A DNA stretch of 64,000 bases from Chitinophaga eiseniae (GCF_012641265.1 NZ_JABAHZ010000008.1:234798-298797); one strand, 5' to 3'. Numbered from the stretch's first letter, positions 9,735 to 17,863 are shown. Notes: generated from the letters alone by a model not told the origin. Numbers and translations: made by a program.

Positions 9735-9743
9735 GTGTAATTA

Positions 9744-10538
9744 TCACCCGGGAAACCGTGATAGTTCAATGGCATCAAATATCCATTCCGGGGTCAGCAA
9801 CTTGCCGGTGAATCCGGCTGTGTACCAGGGCGAAGCGCCTGCCGGGTTCTTTAATATATGTATATCCTGGGCAGGCATATAACTTTGCGCCAGGAGGAAA
9901 ATCCGGTTACCTGCCGCGTCTTCTGCTACATCTGCTACTATCACCGCATGCCCCGGGCTACCTCCTTTAATAAATACATCACCAGGCAATAATTTCCGTG
10001 TATCCTTTACCGATACCAGCTCCCGGCTGAGCGAAAGCGTGCCTGCCCAGGAAAACACCGTTTCCAGGTACGACAGTAAACAGGTATGTCCGCCACAAGG
10101 CGACGCTATCCGCTTTCGTTGTAGCTGGTTGTTCTTTAAAATCCAGCGGTCTCCTTTGCTCCATCCGTTATAATCCATCAGTGTACCACTGGTAGCGTGA
10201 AAGGCAATTTTCTCTGGCCGTTCACTGGCAAATAAATACTCTGCCCGCAGCCGTATTACTGCATCTGCGCATTGCTGCAAATTTTTTGTACCAACAGAAA
10301 TATCAAGTACTGCGTATTGCGCCTGTTGATTATGTTTTAACTGGCCATTATAGAGATATACCCGGCCATCCTTTTTCAATGGCAGCAATCTTAACCAGGC
10401 GCCAAAGGAGCCTGGTGACTGCGAAAGGCGTTTATAACCCGGTGGCAGCGGGATGCCGGATACGGTCCGGGTTTGAGAAAAAGCGGTTGTACTGATAAGG
10501 ATGACAAACAATAATGAATATATCCGGGCTACCGACAT
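9744..10538 (-). CDS. DUF4846 secreted protein
   Basis: A 264-residue protein with a signal peptide (residues 1-21, ending AFSQ). It matches the DUF4846 family as I know it: LYNGQLKHNQQAQYAVLDI, then LQQCADAVIRLRAEYLFA, then CGGHTCLLSYLETVF and GDVFIKGGSPGHAVIVADV. The conserved Cys and the late GHAVIV segment resemble an NlpC/P60-like cysteine peptidase layout, but no activity is established for the family to my knowledge. It lies 67 bases downstream of the broken COG0523 gene on the same strand and could be the end of that transcription unit. Function unknown. Confidence 0.8.
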   Translation of the reverse strand: MSVARIYSLLFVILISTTAFSQTRTVSGIPLPPGYKRLSQSPGSFGAWLRLLPLKKDGRVYLYNGQLKHNQQAQYAVLDISVGTKNLQQCADAVIRLRAEYLFASERPEKIAFHATSGTLMDYNGWSKGDRWILKNNQLQRKRIASPCGGHTCLLSYLETVFSWAGTLSLSRELVSVKDTRKLLPGDVFIKGGSPGHAVIVADVAEDAAGNRIFLLAQSYMPAQDIHILKNPAGASPWYTAGFTGKLLTPEWIFDAIELSRFPG

Positions 10539-10605
10539 ATGAATATTTTTTAGAGAAGATGCATTTCTCTAAATTTTCCATAATTAGCAACCAGCGTATA
10601 ATCCC

Positions 10606-11452
10606 CTATATCTTTTCTTTCTGTGCCGGCGCCAGCATACGCTGGATAGTAGCCGATTTCAACGCTCTCCCTATAAATACCAACGTAGAAGAAGCATTGC
10701 CATCTCCCCACTCCCCCGCTGGTACAATATGCAGGTATCGGCCGGTAGATTGCACCAGCATTTTTTCTTTACTGTTGTGGACGCGGATATGTCCTTTGAT
10801 ACGGTACAACTGATCGGGATAGGCGTTGCAGTAAAAATCAAGCACAAACACAAACATATTCAGATCGAAGGCGATGGGTGATTCAAACAAAACCGTGTTG
10901 ATCTTATGGGGCTGCTTTACAGGAGCGGTGATCTCCTTTGCAGGTAAGGGTTTCTCCCGGAATTGCAGATCCTTCAGTGAAATAGTCCCCTTTGATCACA
11001 TCCGCCGCGGCCACTTGCTTACCGGTTTCCGGCGCCTGTTGCAGGCGTTCAAAGATATTTTCTGCATCCACCACACAGACGGTATTTTCCAGCTTGTAAT
11101 GACGCTGCACATCTGGCAAATGAAACATGCCGATGATATTGCCTGCGTCGGCGATGCCGGTGGTTTCTATGAAAACATGGTCCGGGCGCTGCTCCTGGAC
11201 AGGTATATTTCCCAGCACTTCCAGCAGGTCGTTGTCGAGCGAGCAACAGATACAGCCGCTCGTGAGTTCATAGAGCTGATCAACTTTAGCCTCGATCAGG
11301 CTTGCATCAATATTCACTTTGCCTACCTCGTTTTCAATCACAATATTACGGGAGCCTGTAAACTGCTGCAGTAAGCTATTCAGGATAGTTGTTTTGCCCG
11401 CTCCCAGGAAACCGGTGATAATATAGGCTTTTATCGGTTTATCTCTCTCCAT
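10606..11452 (-). pseudogene. COG0523 (CobW/ZNG-like) metallochaperone GTPase, frameshifted and internally deleted
   Basis: The first 153 codons encode an intact COG0523 N-terminus: Walker A GFLGAGKTT, the metal-binding GCICC (Cys67, Cys69, Cys70) and the switch region HVFIETTGIAD. After AAADVI (codon 153), where the family continues with a guanine-specificity NKxD motif, the frame instead runs into unrelated codons and stops at about 10904. The C-terminal CobW_C domain (LYRIKGHI, MLVQSTGRYLHI, STLVFIGRAL) continues in another frame to a TAG at 10606. Joining the frames at the AAAGGGG run (about 10995-11005) gives roughly 282 residues, some 35 short, and still no NKxD. So there is a frame change plus a missing segment. 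Family members deliver zinc or other metals to client enzymes under metal starvation. Confidence 0.78.
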
Positions 11453-12254
11453 ATACTTTATAAAATTTTAAAAAATAAATACCCAGCAATACCAGGGGAA
11501 GGCTCAGGAGCTGTCCCATATTCAACAGGTGGTCATTTTCAAAGGCGACCTGGTTTTCTTTAACGAACTCTATGCAAAAGCGGGCGGTAAATACCAGTAA
11601 GAGTAAACTGCCGAAGAGTTGCCCCGGCCGGGGTGCCTGGTAATAGCGGTATAGCTGCCAACAAAAAATAAGTACATAACAAAGCGCTTCATACAATTGC
11701 GCCGGATGCCTGGGCTGTGCATCTACGCGGGTAAATGTCACCGACCAGGGCAGAGTGGAAGGCAACCCGATGATTTCAGCATTAAAAAAATTGCCAATGC
11801 GAATAAAACTTCCCGCCAGGGGTACTACGATGGCCAGCCGGTCGAGTAACCAGGTAAGCGATAACCGGTATTTTACACTGAAGCGCCAGGATGCCAGCAG
11901 GATGCCGATCGCCGCACCGTGACTGGCCAATCCCTCGTAGCCGGTAAACTCCACCTGCCCGTTACGGAAAACAACTGGCAGAAAAATTTCCCAGAGATGA
12001 GTTTTGTAGTAGGCGGCATCATAAAAAAGACAATGCCCCAAACGTGCGCCCAACAAGGTGCCTGTCACCATGTATACCAGCAGGCGATCGAGTGTGCCCG
12101 GCGGCACCTGCTCCCGCCGGAAAATCCGGTTCAGCACCGTATAGGCAGCCAGGATAGCCAGCATAAAGGCCACACTGTAATAACGCAGCGCCAGGCCTCC
12201 CACCCGGAAAATGTCCGGGGACACGTCCCACGACAGTATCATTATTTTATCCAT
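11439..12254 (-). CDS. lgt: Prolipoprotein diacylglyceryl transferase
   Basis: Inner-membrane enzyme that moves diacylglycerol from phosphatidylglycerol to the lipobox Cys of prelipoproteins, the first step of lipoprotein maturation. It has 271 residues with several membrane segments and a recognisable Lgt signature, IRIGNFFNAEIIG, along with YEGLASHGAAIG and a C-terminal RFCIEFVKENQ. An upstream in-frame TTG at 12272 lies inside a palindrome, so the ATG at 12254 is preferred. Its 3' end overlaps the COG0523 start by 14 bases, suggesting translational coupling. The many lipoproteins in this window (SusD, sugar dehydrogenase) are its substrates. Confidence 0.93.
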   Translation of the reverse strand: MDKIMILSWDVSPDIFRVGGLALRYYSVAFMLAILAAYTVLNRIFRREQVPPGTLDRLLVYMVTGTLLGARLGHCLFYDAAYYKTHLWEIFLPVVFRNGQVEFTGYEGLASHGAAIGILLASWRFSVKYRLSLTWLLDRLAIVVPLAGSFIRIGNFFNAEIIGLPSTLPWSVTFTRVDAQPRHPAQLYEALCYVLIFCWQLYRYYQAPRPGQLFGSLLLLVFTARFCIEFVKENQVAFENDHLLNMGQLLSLPLVLLGIYFLKFYKVYGER

Positions 12255-12260
12255 TCTACA

Positions 12261-12283
12261 AATTTGCAACAATGTTGCAAATT
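12261..12283. promoter_or_regulatory. Perfect 10-base inverted repeat, candidate Zur-type operator
   Basis: AATTTGCAAC (12261-12270) and GTTGCAAATT (12274-12283) are exact reverse complements around AAT. The element lies six bases before the lgt ATG and 82 bases before the divergent hydrolase gene. The A/T-rich palindrome with TGCAAC/GTTGCA cores and the COG0523 gene in the lgt unit suggest a Fur/Zur-family site. That assignment is inference. Confidence 0.6.
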
Positions 12284-12352
12284 AACAAACAACTATCCAA
12301 AATAATCTTCCGGGAAGCAGTGAATACATCATCAAATCTCGACATGAAATTT

Positions 12353-12360
12353 TACCTTTG
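12353..12360 (+). promoter_or_regulatory. -7 promoter box TACCTTTG
   Basis: Exact TAnnTTTG match ending five bases before the ATG at 12366, another near-leaderless arrangement like that of the sigma gene at 1437. Confidence 0.5.
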
Positions 12361-12365
12361 TCGGC

Positions 12366-13196
12366 ATGTCGCTATTTATCACTTCATTGAATTCGGGAAG
12401 CAACGGGAACTGTTATTATATCGGGAATGACAGCGAAGCAGTGTTGATAGACGCAGGTATTTCCTGCCGTGAAACGGAGAAGCGGATGACCCGCCTGGGG
12501 CTTTCCATGAAAAAAGTAAAGGCGATCTTTATCTCCCACGAACATAGTGATCATATCCGGGGCGTAGAAGTACTGGCTAAGAAATACCGGCTACCGGTTT
12601 ACATTACACCCGGCACCCTTACCCATGGGGGCCTATCGATCGATGCCCAGCTGGTAGTGGATTTCAACCCGTATGAAGCCATCCCGGTAGGCAACCTGTC
12701 CGTTACCGCATTTCCCAAACATCATGATGCCTCGGAGCCACATAGCTTTGTGGTGAGTGGCAACGCCGTTACCATTGGTATCTTTACGGACATCGGCGCC
12801 CCCTGTGAACATATAGTTCGTCATTTCCAGCAATGCAATGCCGCCTTCCTGGAAGCCAATTACGATGAAGAAATGCTGGAAAAAGGGCGGTATCCGTATT
12901 ACCTGAAGAACCGTATCCGTGGTGGTAAGGGGCATTTATCCAACCGCCAGGCATTGGAAATATTTACTACGCACCGCCCGGCATTTATGAGCCACCTCCT
13001 GCTCTCCCACCTCTCCCGCGACAATAACAGTCCCGACCTGGTACAGGCGCTTTTTGATGAGCATGCCAACGGCACGCAGATTATCGTAGCCTCGCGGTAC
13101 CAGGAAACGGCCGTGTTTACCGTTACTGCTGCCAACACAGGGGAAACAACGCCACCTCCCATATCAGCCGAGGCGCTGCAAGGGAAATTGTTTTAA
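12366..13196 (+). CDS. MBL-fold metallohydrolase (YycJ/WalJ-like)
   Basis: Metallo-beta-lactamase-fold hydrolase of 276 residues. The zinc-binding signature SHEHSDH spans 57-63, preceded by the strand ending LIDAGIS and followed by FPKHHDASEPHSF and later TDIGA and HLSRDNN. The opening ITSLNSGSNGNCYYI is typical of the YycJ/WalJ group of cytoplasmic MBL proteins, some of which are 5' exonucleases. It is divergent from lgt and expressed from the box at 12353. No operon partner is evident: 259 bases separate it from the next plus-strand gene. Exact substrate unknown. Confidence 0.88.
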   Translation: MSLFITSLNSGSNGNCYYIGNDSEAVLIDAGISCRETEKRMTRLGLSMKKVKAIFISHEHSDHIRGVEVLAKKYRLPVYITPGTLTHGGLSIDAQLVVDFNPYEAIPVGNLSVTAFPKHHDASEPHSFVVSGNAVTIGIFTDIGAPCEHIVRHFQQCNAAFLEANYDEEMLEKGRYPYYLKNRIRGGKGHLSNRQALEIFTTHRPAFMSHLLLSHLSRDNNSPDLVQALFDEHANGTQIIVASRYQETAVFTVTAANTGETTPPPISAEALQGKLF

Positions 13197-13455
13197 GCCG
13201 GGCTCGCTTCCGGAGCAGTAGATGATGTTCCGCCACATACTGTTTAAGAGCCTCCACACCTGGTATTCCCTCTCATTAACGCCTGGCATCGGTTGCTCCA
13301 GGTTGAACATCCACCCACAAAGGCAGTCTGTAATACAAAACACGCGGTGACAATCAAACAAAAACGCCTGCTTCCTTGTATATTTCTGTGCATGTTGACA
13401 AACCTGTTGGCATGTTTTATGGCCGATATTCTATTACATCAAATTAATATTACTC

Positions 13456-13920
13456 ATGGAAACAATAACCGCCGCCGTTACCAACGAAATACTGAACGAC
13501 CTGATTGGCATCAACAACGACCGCATTGCCGGTTATGAAAAGGCGCTACGGGAATTACCTCCCACTGATGCAGACCTCAAACCTGTTTTCTCTGCCATGA
13601 TTACGGAAAGTCACCAGCTCCGGAACGCATTGGGCAACGAAGTACAGGCCAACGGAGGTACCATGGAAACCGGTACTACTGCTGCCGGTAAAATATACCG
13701 CGCCTGGTCAGAGGTAAAAGCATTGTTTTCCGGGCATGACCGCAGAACCATACTGGCCAACTGCGAAGCCACAGAAGATGCCGTATTGCAGGCCTACCAG
13801 GATTCTCTTGACCTGGAAACCATGCCCGCCTACATACGGGAATTACTTACCCAGCAAAAGGCCTTGCTAAAACAGGCACATGATAAGGTGAAAACATTAC
13901 GCGATCAGGCCAGAAAATAA
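13456..13920 (+). CDS. PA2169-family four-helix bundle protein (DUF2383)
   Basis: Soluble, mostly helical protein of 154 residues with no signal peptide. The opening EILNDLIGINNDRIAGYEKAL and the central ESHQLRNALGNEVQANGGTMETG followed by AWSEVKALFSGHDRRTILANCEATEDAVLQAY fit the PA2169/DUF2383 ferritin-like family, whose role is unknown but often stress-linked. It lies 34 bases before a Crp/Fnr gene on the same strand, so the two may be cotranscribed. The 259-base gap to its left holds no gene I can support. Confidence 0.85.
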   Translation: METITAAVTNEILNDLIGINNDRIAGYEKALRELPPTDADLKPVFSAMITESHQLRNALGNEVQANGGTMETGTTAAGKIYRAWSEVKALFSGHDRRTILANCEATEDAVLQAYQDSLDLETMPAYIRELLTQQKALLKQAHDKVKTLRDQARK

Positions 13921-13954
13921 GAATGTTTATATTGCAGTCAAACCGATTGCTTCG

Positions 13955-14563
13955 ATGACACATACATTGCCGGCCTGGTATGATCAACTAATGAAAAAAT
14001 ACCCGGTAGTAACACTGGCAGAATGGCAGCTGCTGGATTCCATTGCCACTATAAAACACATTAAGAAAGGAGATGCCTTTTTGCGCTATGGAAAGGTAGC
14101 CAGGTATTCTGCTTTTGTTATATCCGGGATGTTCAAATTTGCCATCTTCGACGAAGAAGGCAATGAAAAAATTGTGAAGTTCAGTTTCCCGAACGACTTC
14201 CTCGCTAACTGCGAAAGCTACAATAAAAAGGCCCCATCTGCGCTCGGCATCGTAGCCGTAGAGGATGCCGTGGTGTTGAAAATAAATATTAAAAAGATAC
14301 AACCGCTCTATGCCCTGCACATGAACCTGCTGCATGTAAATCTTCAGCTATTCCAGGAACTACTGGAGCAACAGGCAGAACATCAATATATTCTTTCCCT
14401 GAAGAGTCCCTTGCAGCGGTATAAATTCCTGCTGGAAAAACGCCCCGCCATCATCCAAAAAATATCACTTACCAACATTGCCCGCTACCTGTATACCAGC
14501 CGGGAAGCCATTAGCAGGGCCAGGTTGCTGCTGCTGAACCGTACCCGGAATGTTTGTGATTGA
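13955..14563 (+). CDS. Crp/Fnr-family transcriptional regulator
   Basis: One-component regulator of 202 residues. A cyclic-nucleotide-binding-like beta-barrel spans about residues 20-115 (IKKGDAFLRYGKVARYSAFVI, then FSFPNDFLANCES). A long dimer helix follows, then a C-terminal winged helix with recognition region ISLTNIARYLYTSREAISRAR. The Fnr iron-sulfur cysteine cluster is absent and the cAMP-contacting residues are not obvious, so the ligand is unknown. A 14-base palindrome resembling a Crp box overlaps its stop codon and sits in the promoter of the next gene, so it probably activates that hydrolase. Confidence 0.9.
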   Translation: MTHTLPAWYDQLMKKYPVVTLAEWQLLDSIATIKHIKKGDAFLRYGKVARYSAFVISGMFKFAIFDEEGNEKIVKFSFPNDFLANCESYNKKAPSALGIVAVEDAVVLKINIKKIQPLYALHMNLLHVNLQLFQELLEQQAEHQYILSLKSPLQRYKFLLEKRPAIIQKISLTNIARYLYTSREAISRARLLLLNRTRNVCD

Positions 14564-14569
14564 AATCAC
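14556..14569 (+). promoter_or_regulatory. Crp/Fnr-type operator at -41.5 of the hydrolase promoter
   Basis: GTGATT-GA-AATCAC is a perfect inverted repeat within TGTGATTGAAATCACG, close to the Crp consensus TGTGA-N6-TCACA. A -7 box (14592-14599) places the start of transcription near 14604. The palindrome centre is then about 41.5 bases upstream, the classic class II activator position. Confidence 0.65.
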
Positions 14570-14591
14570 GCCCTTCATGTAAGCCGCACTA

Positions 14592-14599
14592 TAGTTTTG
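14592..14599 (+). promoter_or_regulatory. -7 promoter box TAGTTTTG of the hydrolase gene
   Basis: Exact TAnnTTTG match 14 bases before the ATG at 14614. There is no good -33 TTTG upstream, consistent with an activator-dependent promoter served by the palindrome at 14556. Confidence 0.55.
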
Positions 14600-14613
14600 T
14601 ATTCAAAAAAGGT

Positions 14614-15315
14614 ATGAAACAAAGCATGCTTTTATTGCACGGACTATTCGGCGGGCTTAGCAACTGGGAAGGCGTTGTTAATCACTTCTCCCCCCACTAC
14701 AACATTCATATCCCGGCGCTGCCTATCTATGATGAGCATCCGGGAGATAACCTGGAATATCTTGTACAATTTCTCGATCAGTATATAGCATCTGCCGGGC
14801 TGGAAAATGTAATCCTGGTGGGCAATTCACTGGGAGGTCATGTGGCCATCCTGTATACCCACCGGCATCCGGAGAAAGTAGCCAGGCTGGTATTGACCGG
14901 CAGCTCCGGACTATACGAAAACACCAGTATGGGTAGTTATCCTAAACGTGGCAGTTACGATTATATCCGCGAACGGGTGGCTTATACCTTTTATGACCCT
15001 GCCACCGCCACCGATGCCCTGGTGGCAGAAGTATTCAGTACAACCACCAATGCCCGCAAGTGTTTCCGGATTGTAAAAATGGCCAAGTCGGCCAACCGTA
15101 ATTATGTAGCCGGCCTGCTGCCACATATCCCCACCCGCACCTTGCTGATCTGGGGAGAAGACGATAAAATTACGCCGCCGGAAGTTGCACAGGAATTCAG
15201 GCGCCTGTTGCCACAGGCAGAACTGGTTATGCTGGCTAAATGTGGACATGCGCCTATGATGGAACTTCCGGCGGCGTTTAATGAAGTGTTGACATCCTTC
15301 CTGGAGAAAGATTAG
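14614..15315 (+). CDS. Alpha/beta-fold hydrolase
   Basis: Cytoplasmic serine hydrolase of 233 residues. The oxyanion-hole motif HGLFGG (9-14), nucleophile elbow GNSLGGH (Ser72), a late acidic residue in GEDDKITPPE and the catalytic His in KCGHAPMME form a complete triad. A lid-like insert contains YPKRGSYDYIRERVAYTFYD. An in-frame ATG at 14560 lies upstream of the predicted transcription start, so 14614 is preferred. It follows the Crp/Fnr gene with its own promoter. Its end overlaps the convergent DUF4349 gene by four bases. Substrate unknown. Confidence 0.87.
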   Translation: MKQSMLLLHGLFGGLSNWEGVVNHFSPHYNIHIPALPIYDEHPGDNLEYLVQFLDQYIASAGLENVILVGNSLGGHVAILYTHRHPEKVARLVLTGSSGLYENTSMGSYPKRGSYDYIRERVAYTFYDPATATDALVAEVFSTTTNARKCFRIVKMAKSANRNYVAGLLPHIPTRTLLIWGEDDKITPPEVAQEFRRLLPQAELVMLAKCGHAPMMELPAAFNEVLTSFLEKD

Positions 15316-16196
15316 CTTTTACGTAACAGGAGCTTCCGGTACCCAATCCATCCGGCCGCACCAATCAGCAGGAAAGGCCATAGCTCAACAAAGAAGAGTA
15401 AAATGTTGCGGAATATATCAGCGCCGCCGCGCAGGGCTACCACCAACTCTGTTCCGAAGCCGGCACGGCTCATCTTCGCAGGGTTCACCACTATCTGTAC
15501 ATCCGCTACTTCTGGTTGAAAAAGCTGTACGGTAAATGTTGAGTAAGCCACATCATCCAGGATCGTCAGGTTACTGATCCGGCGGTCTACCGCCTGTTCC
15601 CCGCGTTGATCGTTATACTCCACAATGTCGAGCGTATTGCCTTTTTTGGAAGGCGCTACTGCTTTGCCTGCGCTGTTTTCCTGTTGCTCATTCTTCATAG
15701 CGTTGGCCAGGTATTTCAGGGTCATATCCTGGTCTTTTACCACGCGATGATCAATGTAAACAGCGGTGGAAGTAAGCGCACGGACTACCATATCCAGGCT
15801 GTCGACCGGCACTCTCAGGGTAAGATTGGCTACCGGCGTGTAAAGCTGTACACGTTTTACGGAATCGGCCGAATAAGGCAGGCGGTATTGTTCTACCGAT
15901 TCGTTTTGCAGGTTGCTTTCTTCTATTAAGCCACCAGAGCGGGTTACCAGTTGCTCCAGTGCACTGGTGGAGGCAAATACACTGGCTACCCTACACCGTA
16001 CGTCAGCGGATTTTACCCGCTTCCGCGAGGCAGAAGTAATACGGCTCATGTCATTGGAGAAGGTAGTGGAATCGGCCGTGGTTGCGTACTCCGACGCGGA
16101 TTGTTTTTCTGCCATGGCTTGTTTTCCTGCTCTGTTTGCACTGCAGGCGCAGCAAAAGAGCACTGGGATCATCAAGTACGAGAATGAAAGGCGCAT
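15312..16196 (-). CDS. DUF4349 envelope lipoprotein
   Basis: A 294-residue protein with a short hydrophobic N-terminus ending in a Cys-rich stretch (VLFCCACSANRAG), probably lipidated. A DUF4349 domain follows (about 60-240): a start including ADVRCRVASVFASTSALEQLVTR split over two strands, then GGLIEESNLQ, LTLRVPVDSLDMVVRAL and a helical VVKDQDMTLKYLANAM. A C-terminal membrane segment (about 268-288, LFFVELWPFLLIGAAGWIGY) could anchor it to the inner membrane. The family function is not known to me. It is divergent from the AraC gene at 16339. Confidence 0.82.
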   Translation of the reverse strand: MRLSFSYLMIPVLFCCACSANRAGKQAMAEKQSASEYATTADSTTFSNDMSRITSASRKRVKSADVRCRVASVFASTSALEQLVTRSGGLIEESNLQNESVEQYRLPYSADSVKRVQLYTPVANLTLRVPVDSLDMVVRALTSTAVYIDHRVVKDQDMTLKYLANAMKNEQQENSAGKAVAPSKKGNTLDIVEYNDQRGEQAVDRRISNLTILDDVAYSTFTVQLFQPEVADVQIVVNPAKMSRAGFGTELVVALRGGADIFRNILLFFVELWPFLLIGAAGWIGYRKLLLRKS

Positions 16197-16338
16197 AACA
16201 AGGAGAATTTAAACTTTATACAAACAGACTGAAAAAGGTAACCTTCATAATTTGTTAAAATATTTTCCGTTCCCTCACACGATAAAAATCGGATGCCTGA
16301 TTATTTAGTATCTTTATTACTCATTATCTCTATGTACC

Positions 16339-16755
16339 ATGCCCGTACTTCCTCAGAAATACCAGTCAAGAAAAGCAGAAATCACCAGCGCTTTTATTGA
16401 AGCGGTCAACAAACATGTGGATCAGATTATGGATGGCAGTGCAGATCATATGTACCATATCAAAGACATTGCGAAGCTGCTATTCATTCACCCGGTACAT
16501 CTCAGCAATACCATCAAGCTGCATACCGGTAAAGCACCCTGCTATTTCTTTGAAATGAGGCTGATGGAAGAAGCCAGGAAAATGTTACAGATGCCGCAGT
16601 TGAGCATCACAGAAATCGCCACCAAACTGACGTTCGACAATTCCAATTTTACCAAATTCTTTAAACGGTTTGAAGGAGTCACGCCCTCTCAATACCGGCT
16701 ACAACGCGCAGCCACGGCATCCTCAGAGGTAACGCTGCAGGTAGATGGGCTTTAA
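16339..16755 (+). CDS. Minimal AraC-family regulator (DNA-binding domain only)
   Basis: A 138-residue protein consisting essentially of an AraC/XylS double helix-turn-helix, with about 20 extra N-terminal residues and no sensor domain. The first HTH is in YHIKDIAKLLFIHPVHLSNT; the second, LSITEIATKLTFDNSNFTKFF, ends in the signature GVTPSQYR. Its stop lies within the 3' end of the convergent gene 16723-17232, a 33-base overlap. Such stand-alone domains usually need a partner or act constitutively. Target unknown. Confidence 0.88.
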   Translation: MPVLPQKYQSRKAEITSAFIEAVNKHVDQIMDGSADHMYHIKDIAKLLFIHPVHLSNTIKLHTGKAPCYFFEMRLMEEARKMLQMPQLSITEIATKLTFDNSNFTKFFKRFEGVTPSQYRLQRAATASSEVTLQVDGL

Positions 16756-17232
16756 GAAAAAGTAGTTATTCAGCGGTTTGTTGTCAAACAAATCACCATC
16801 ATCGTAATAAAATCCGTTGGTAAATTCCGTTTTGGAATTGAGCTGTACTTTACCCGTTGAATGTTCCACGATAAAATATACCGGAATAATCACATAGTAT
16901 TTTCCACTCTTCCCGGTTAACTTGTTCCACCTGATATCCAATTCCTGCAGCCTGAATAAACGGGGCTTTAAATCACTGGCTACATTGGTAGAGCAATCGA
17001 GCTTAGTAATATTTCCATGATCTATTTCTGCTTTCATAGAAAAAGCGAGGCTGGTGCTCCCGGCTTTCATGGGGATTAACGCCGTGTCCATAAAGCGGGT
17101 TAACTGCTGGTACGTATTGCTGAACATAGGCGTTTGTTGCGCCTGAACAAAAACCTGGGGAAATAAACTACCTATGATGATAAAGAGGCTAATAATATGG
17201 AAGCGGTTAGATCTCATAAAACCTGTTTTCAT
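16723..17232 (-). CDS. Secreted protein of unknown function
   Basis: A 169-residue protein I do not recognise. It has a signal peptide (residues 1-32, IISLFIIIGSLFPQVFVQAQ) and a soluble, probably periplasmic body of mixed beta character. The segment ISKLDC-like GNITKLDCSTNV and the strand-rich KYYVIIPVYFIVEHSTGKVQ stand out. An alternative start is the second Met (MRSNRF). The 3' end overlaps the AraC gene by 33 bases tail to tail. The 243 bases to its right hold no gene I can support. Confidence 0.6.
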   Translation of the reverse strand: MKTGFMRSNRFHIISLFIIIGSLFPQVFVQAQQTPMFSNTYQQLTRFMDTALIPMKAGSTSLAFSMKAEIDHGNITKLDCSTNVASDLKPRLFRLQELDIRWNKLTGKSGKYYVIIPVYFIVEHSTGKVQLNSKTEFTNGFYYDDGDLFDNKPLNNYFFLKPIYLQRYL

Positions 17233-17475
17233 ATAACATGAAATAACGTTAACGCCTACCCTGTTAATATTAAGATACGATATCTTCCACCTAAAAAGAT
17301 CGCAGGAAAAGAAAAAAAATAACGGTAAAATAGATTCGATTGAATCGCATCAGCTTGCATATAATATCTAAGTATCATTTATTCGCCGGGAAAGAAATAA
17401 AGCCGGGAGCGATCTACCTGCAAAGGGATTAACGTTTTATTTGGAAGAATATTATCCGGTTGAGACGCAAAGTTT

Positions 17476-17859
17476 TCAGCAGGGCAAGGGGCTGTCCAGG
17501 TTGGCGATTGGAGCGCCTGTGAGCCTGGTAATCAACGCTATCAGCTCCTGCTCCGTGATAGCATGATGGCATCGCTGCAGCGTAACGGCGATCAGCTGCC
17601 GGGGCGTTACGAATGGCGCCGGGAAATCTTCATCTGCATAGTCAATGCCCAGCTGTTCTTCTATTGCCAGCAGCAGTTCCAGGAATCCGGCATACCACCT
17701 GTTTTCTGCCAGCATGTTCCGGGTTCGCTCCTGTGCTTCCGGAGAATTTATGGTAATATGCCCACAATGGTTGCATACCACTTCCGGTAGCAGCAGATCC
17801 GATGTAGACATGCGCTGCATTTCATGGCATTGTTCACAAACAAAAACCCGGAGTCCCAT
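17476..17859 (-). CDS. Small zinc-ribbon protein of unknown function
   Basis: A 127-residue cytoplasmic protein with an N-terminal zinc ribbon: CEQC (Cys8, Cys11) and CNHC (Cys29, Cys32). The acidic, helical remainder (FLELLLAIEEQLGIDYADED, then TLQRCHHAITEQELIALITRL) is not a domain I recognise. It lies five bases downstream of the Gfo/Idh/MocA gene on the same strand, so it may be the last gene of a three-gene unit with the SGNH hydrolase. The ribbon suggests binding of nucleic acid or protein, but no function can be assigned. Confidence 0.65.
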   Translation of the reverse strand: MGLRVFVCEQCHEMQRMSTSDLLLPEVVCNHCGHITINSPEAQERTRNMLAENRWYAGFLELLLAIEEQLGIDYADEDFPAPFVTPRQLIAVTLQRCHHAITEQELIALITRLTGAPIANLDSPLPC

Positions 17860-17863
17860 GGTA

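Noticed and set aside
13164..13361. 65-codon minus-strand frame between the MBL hydrolase and PA2169 genes
   Set aside because: Its translation looks somewhat protein-like (NEREYQVWRLLNSMW), but I cannot link it to a family, it overlaps the hydrolase end, and it lacks a clear start signal.
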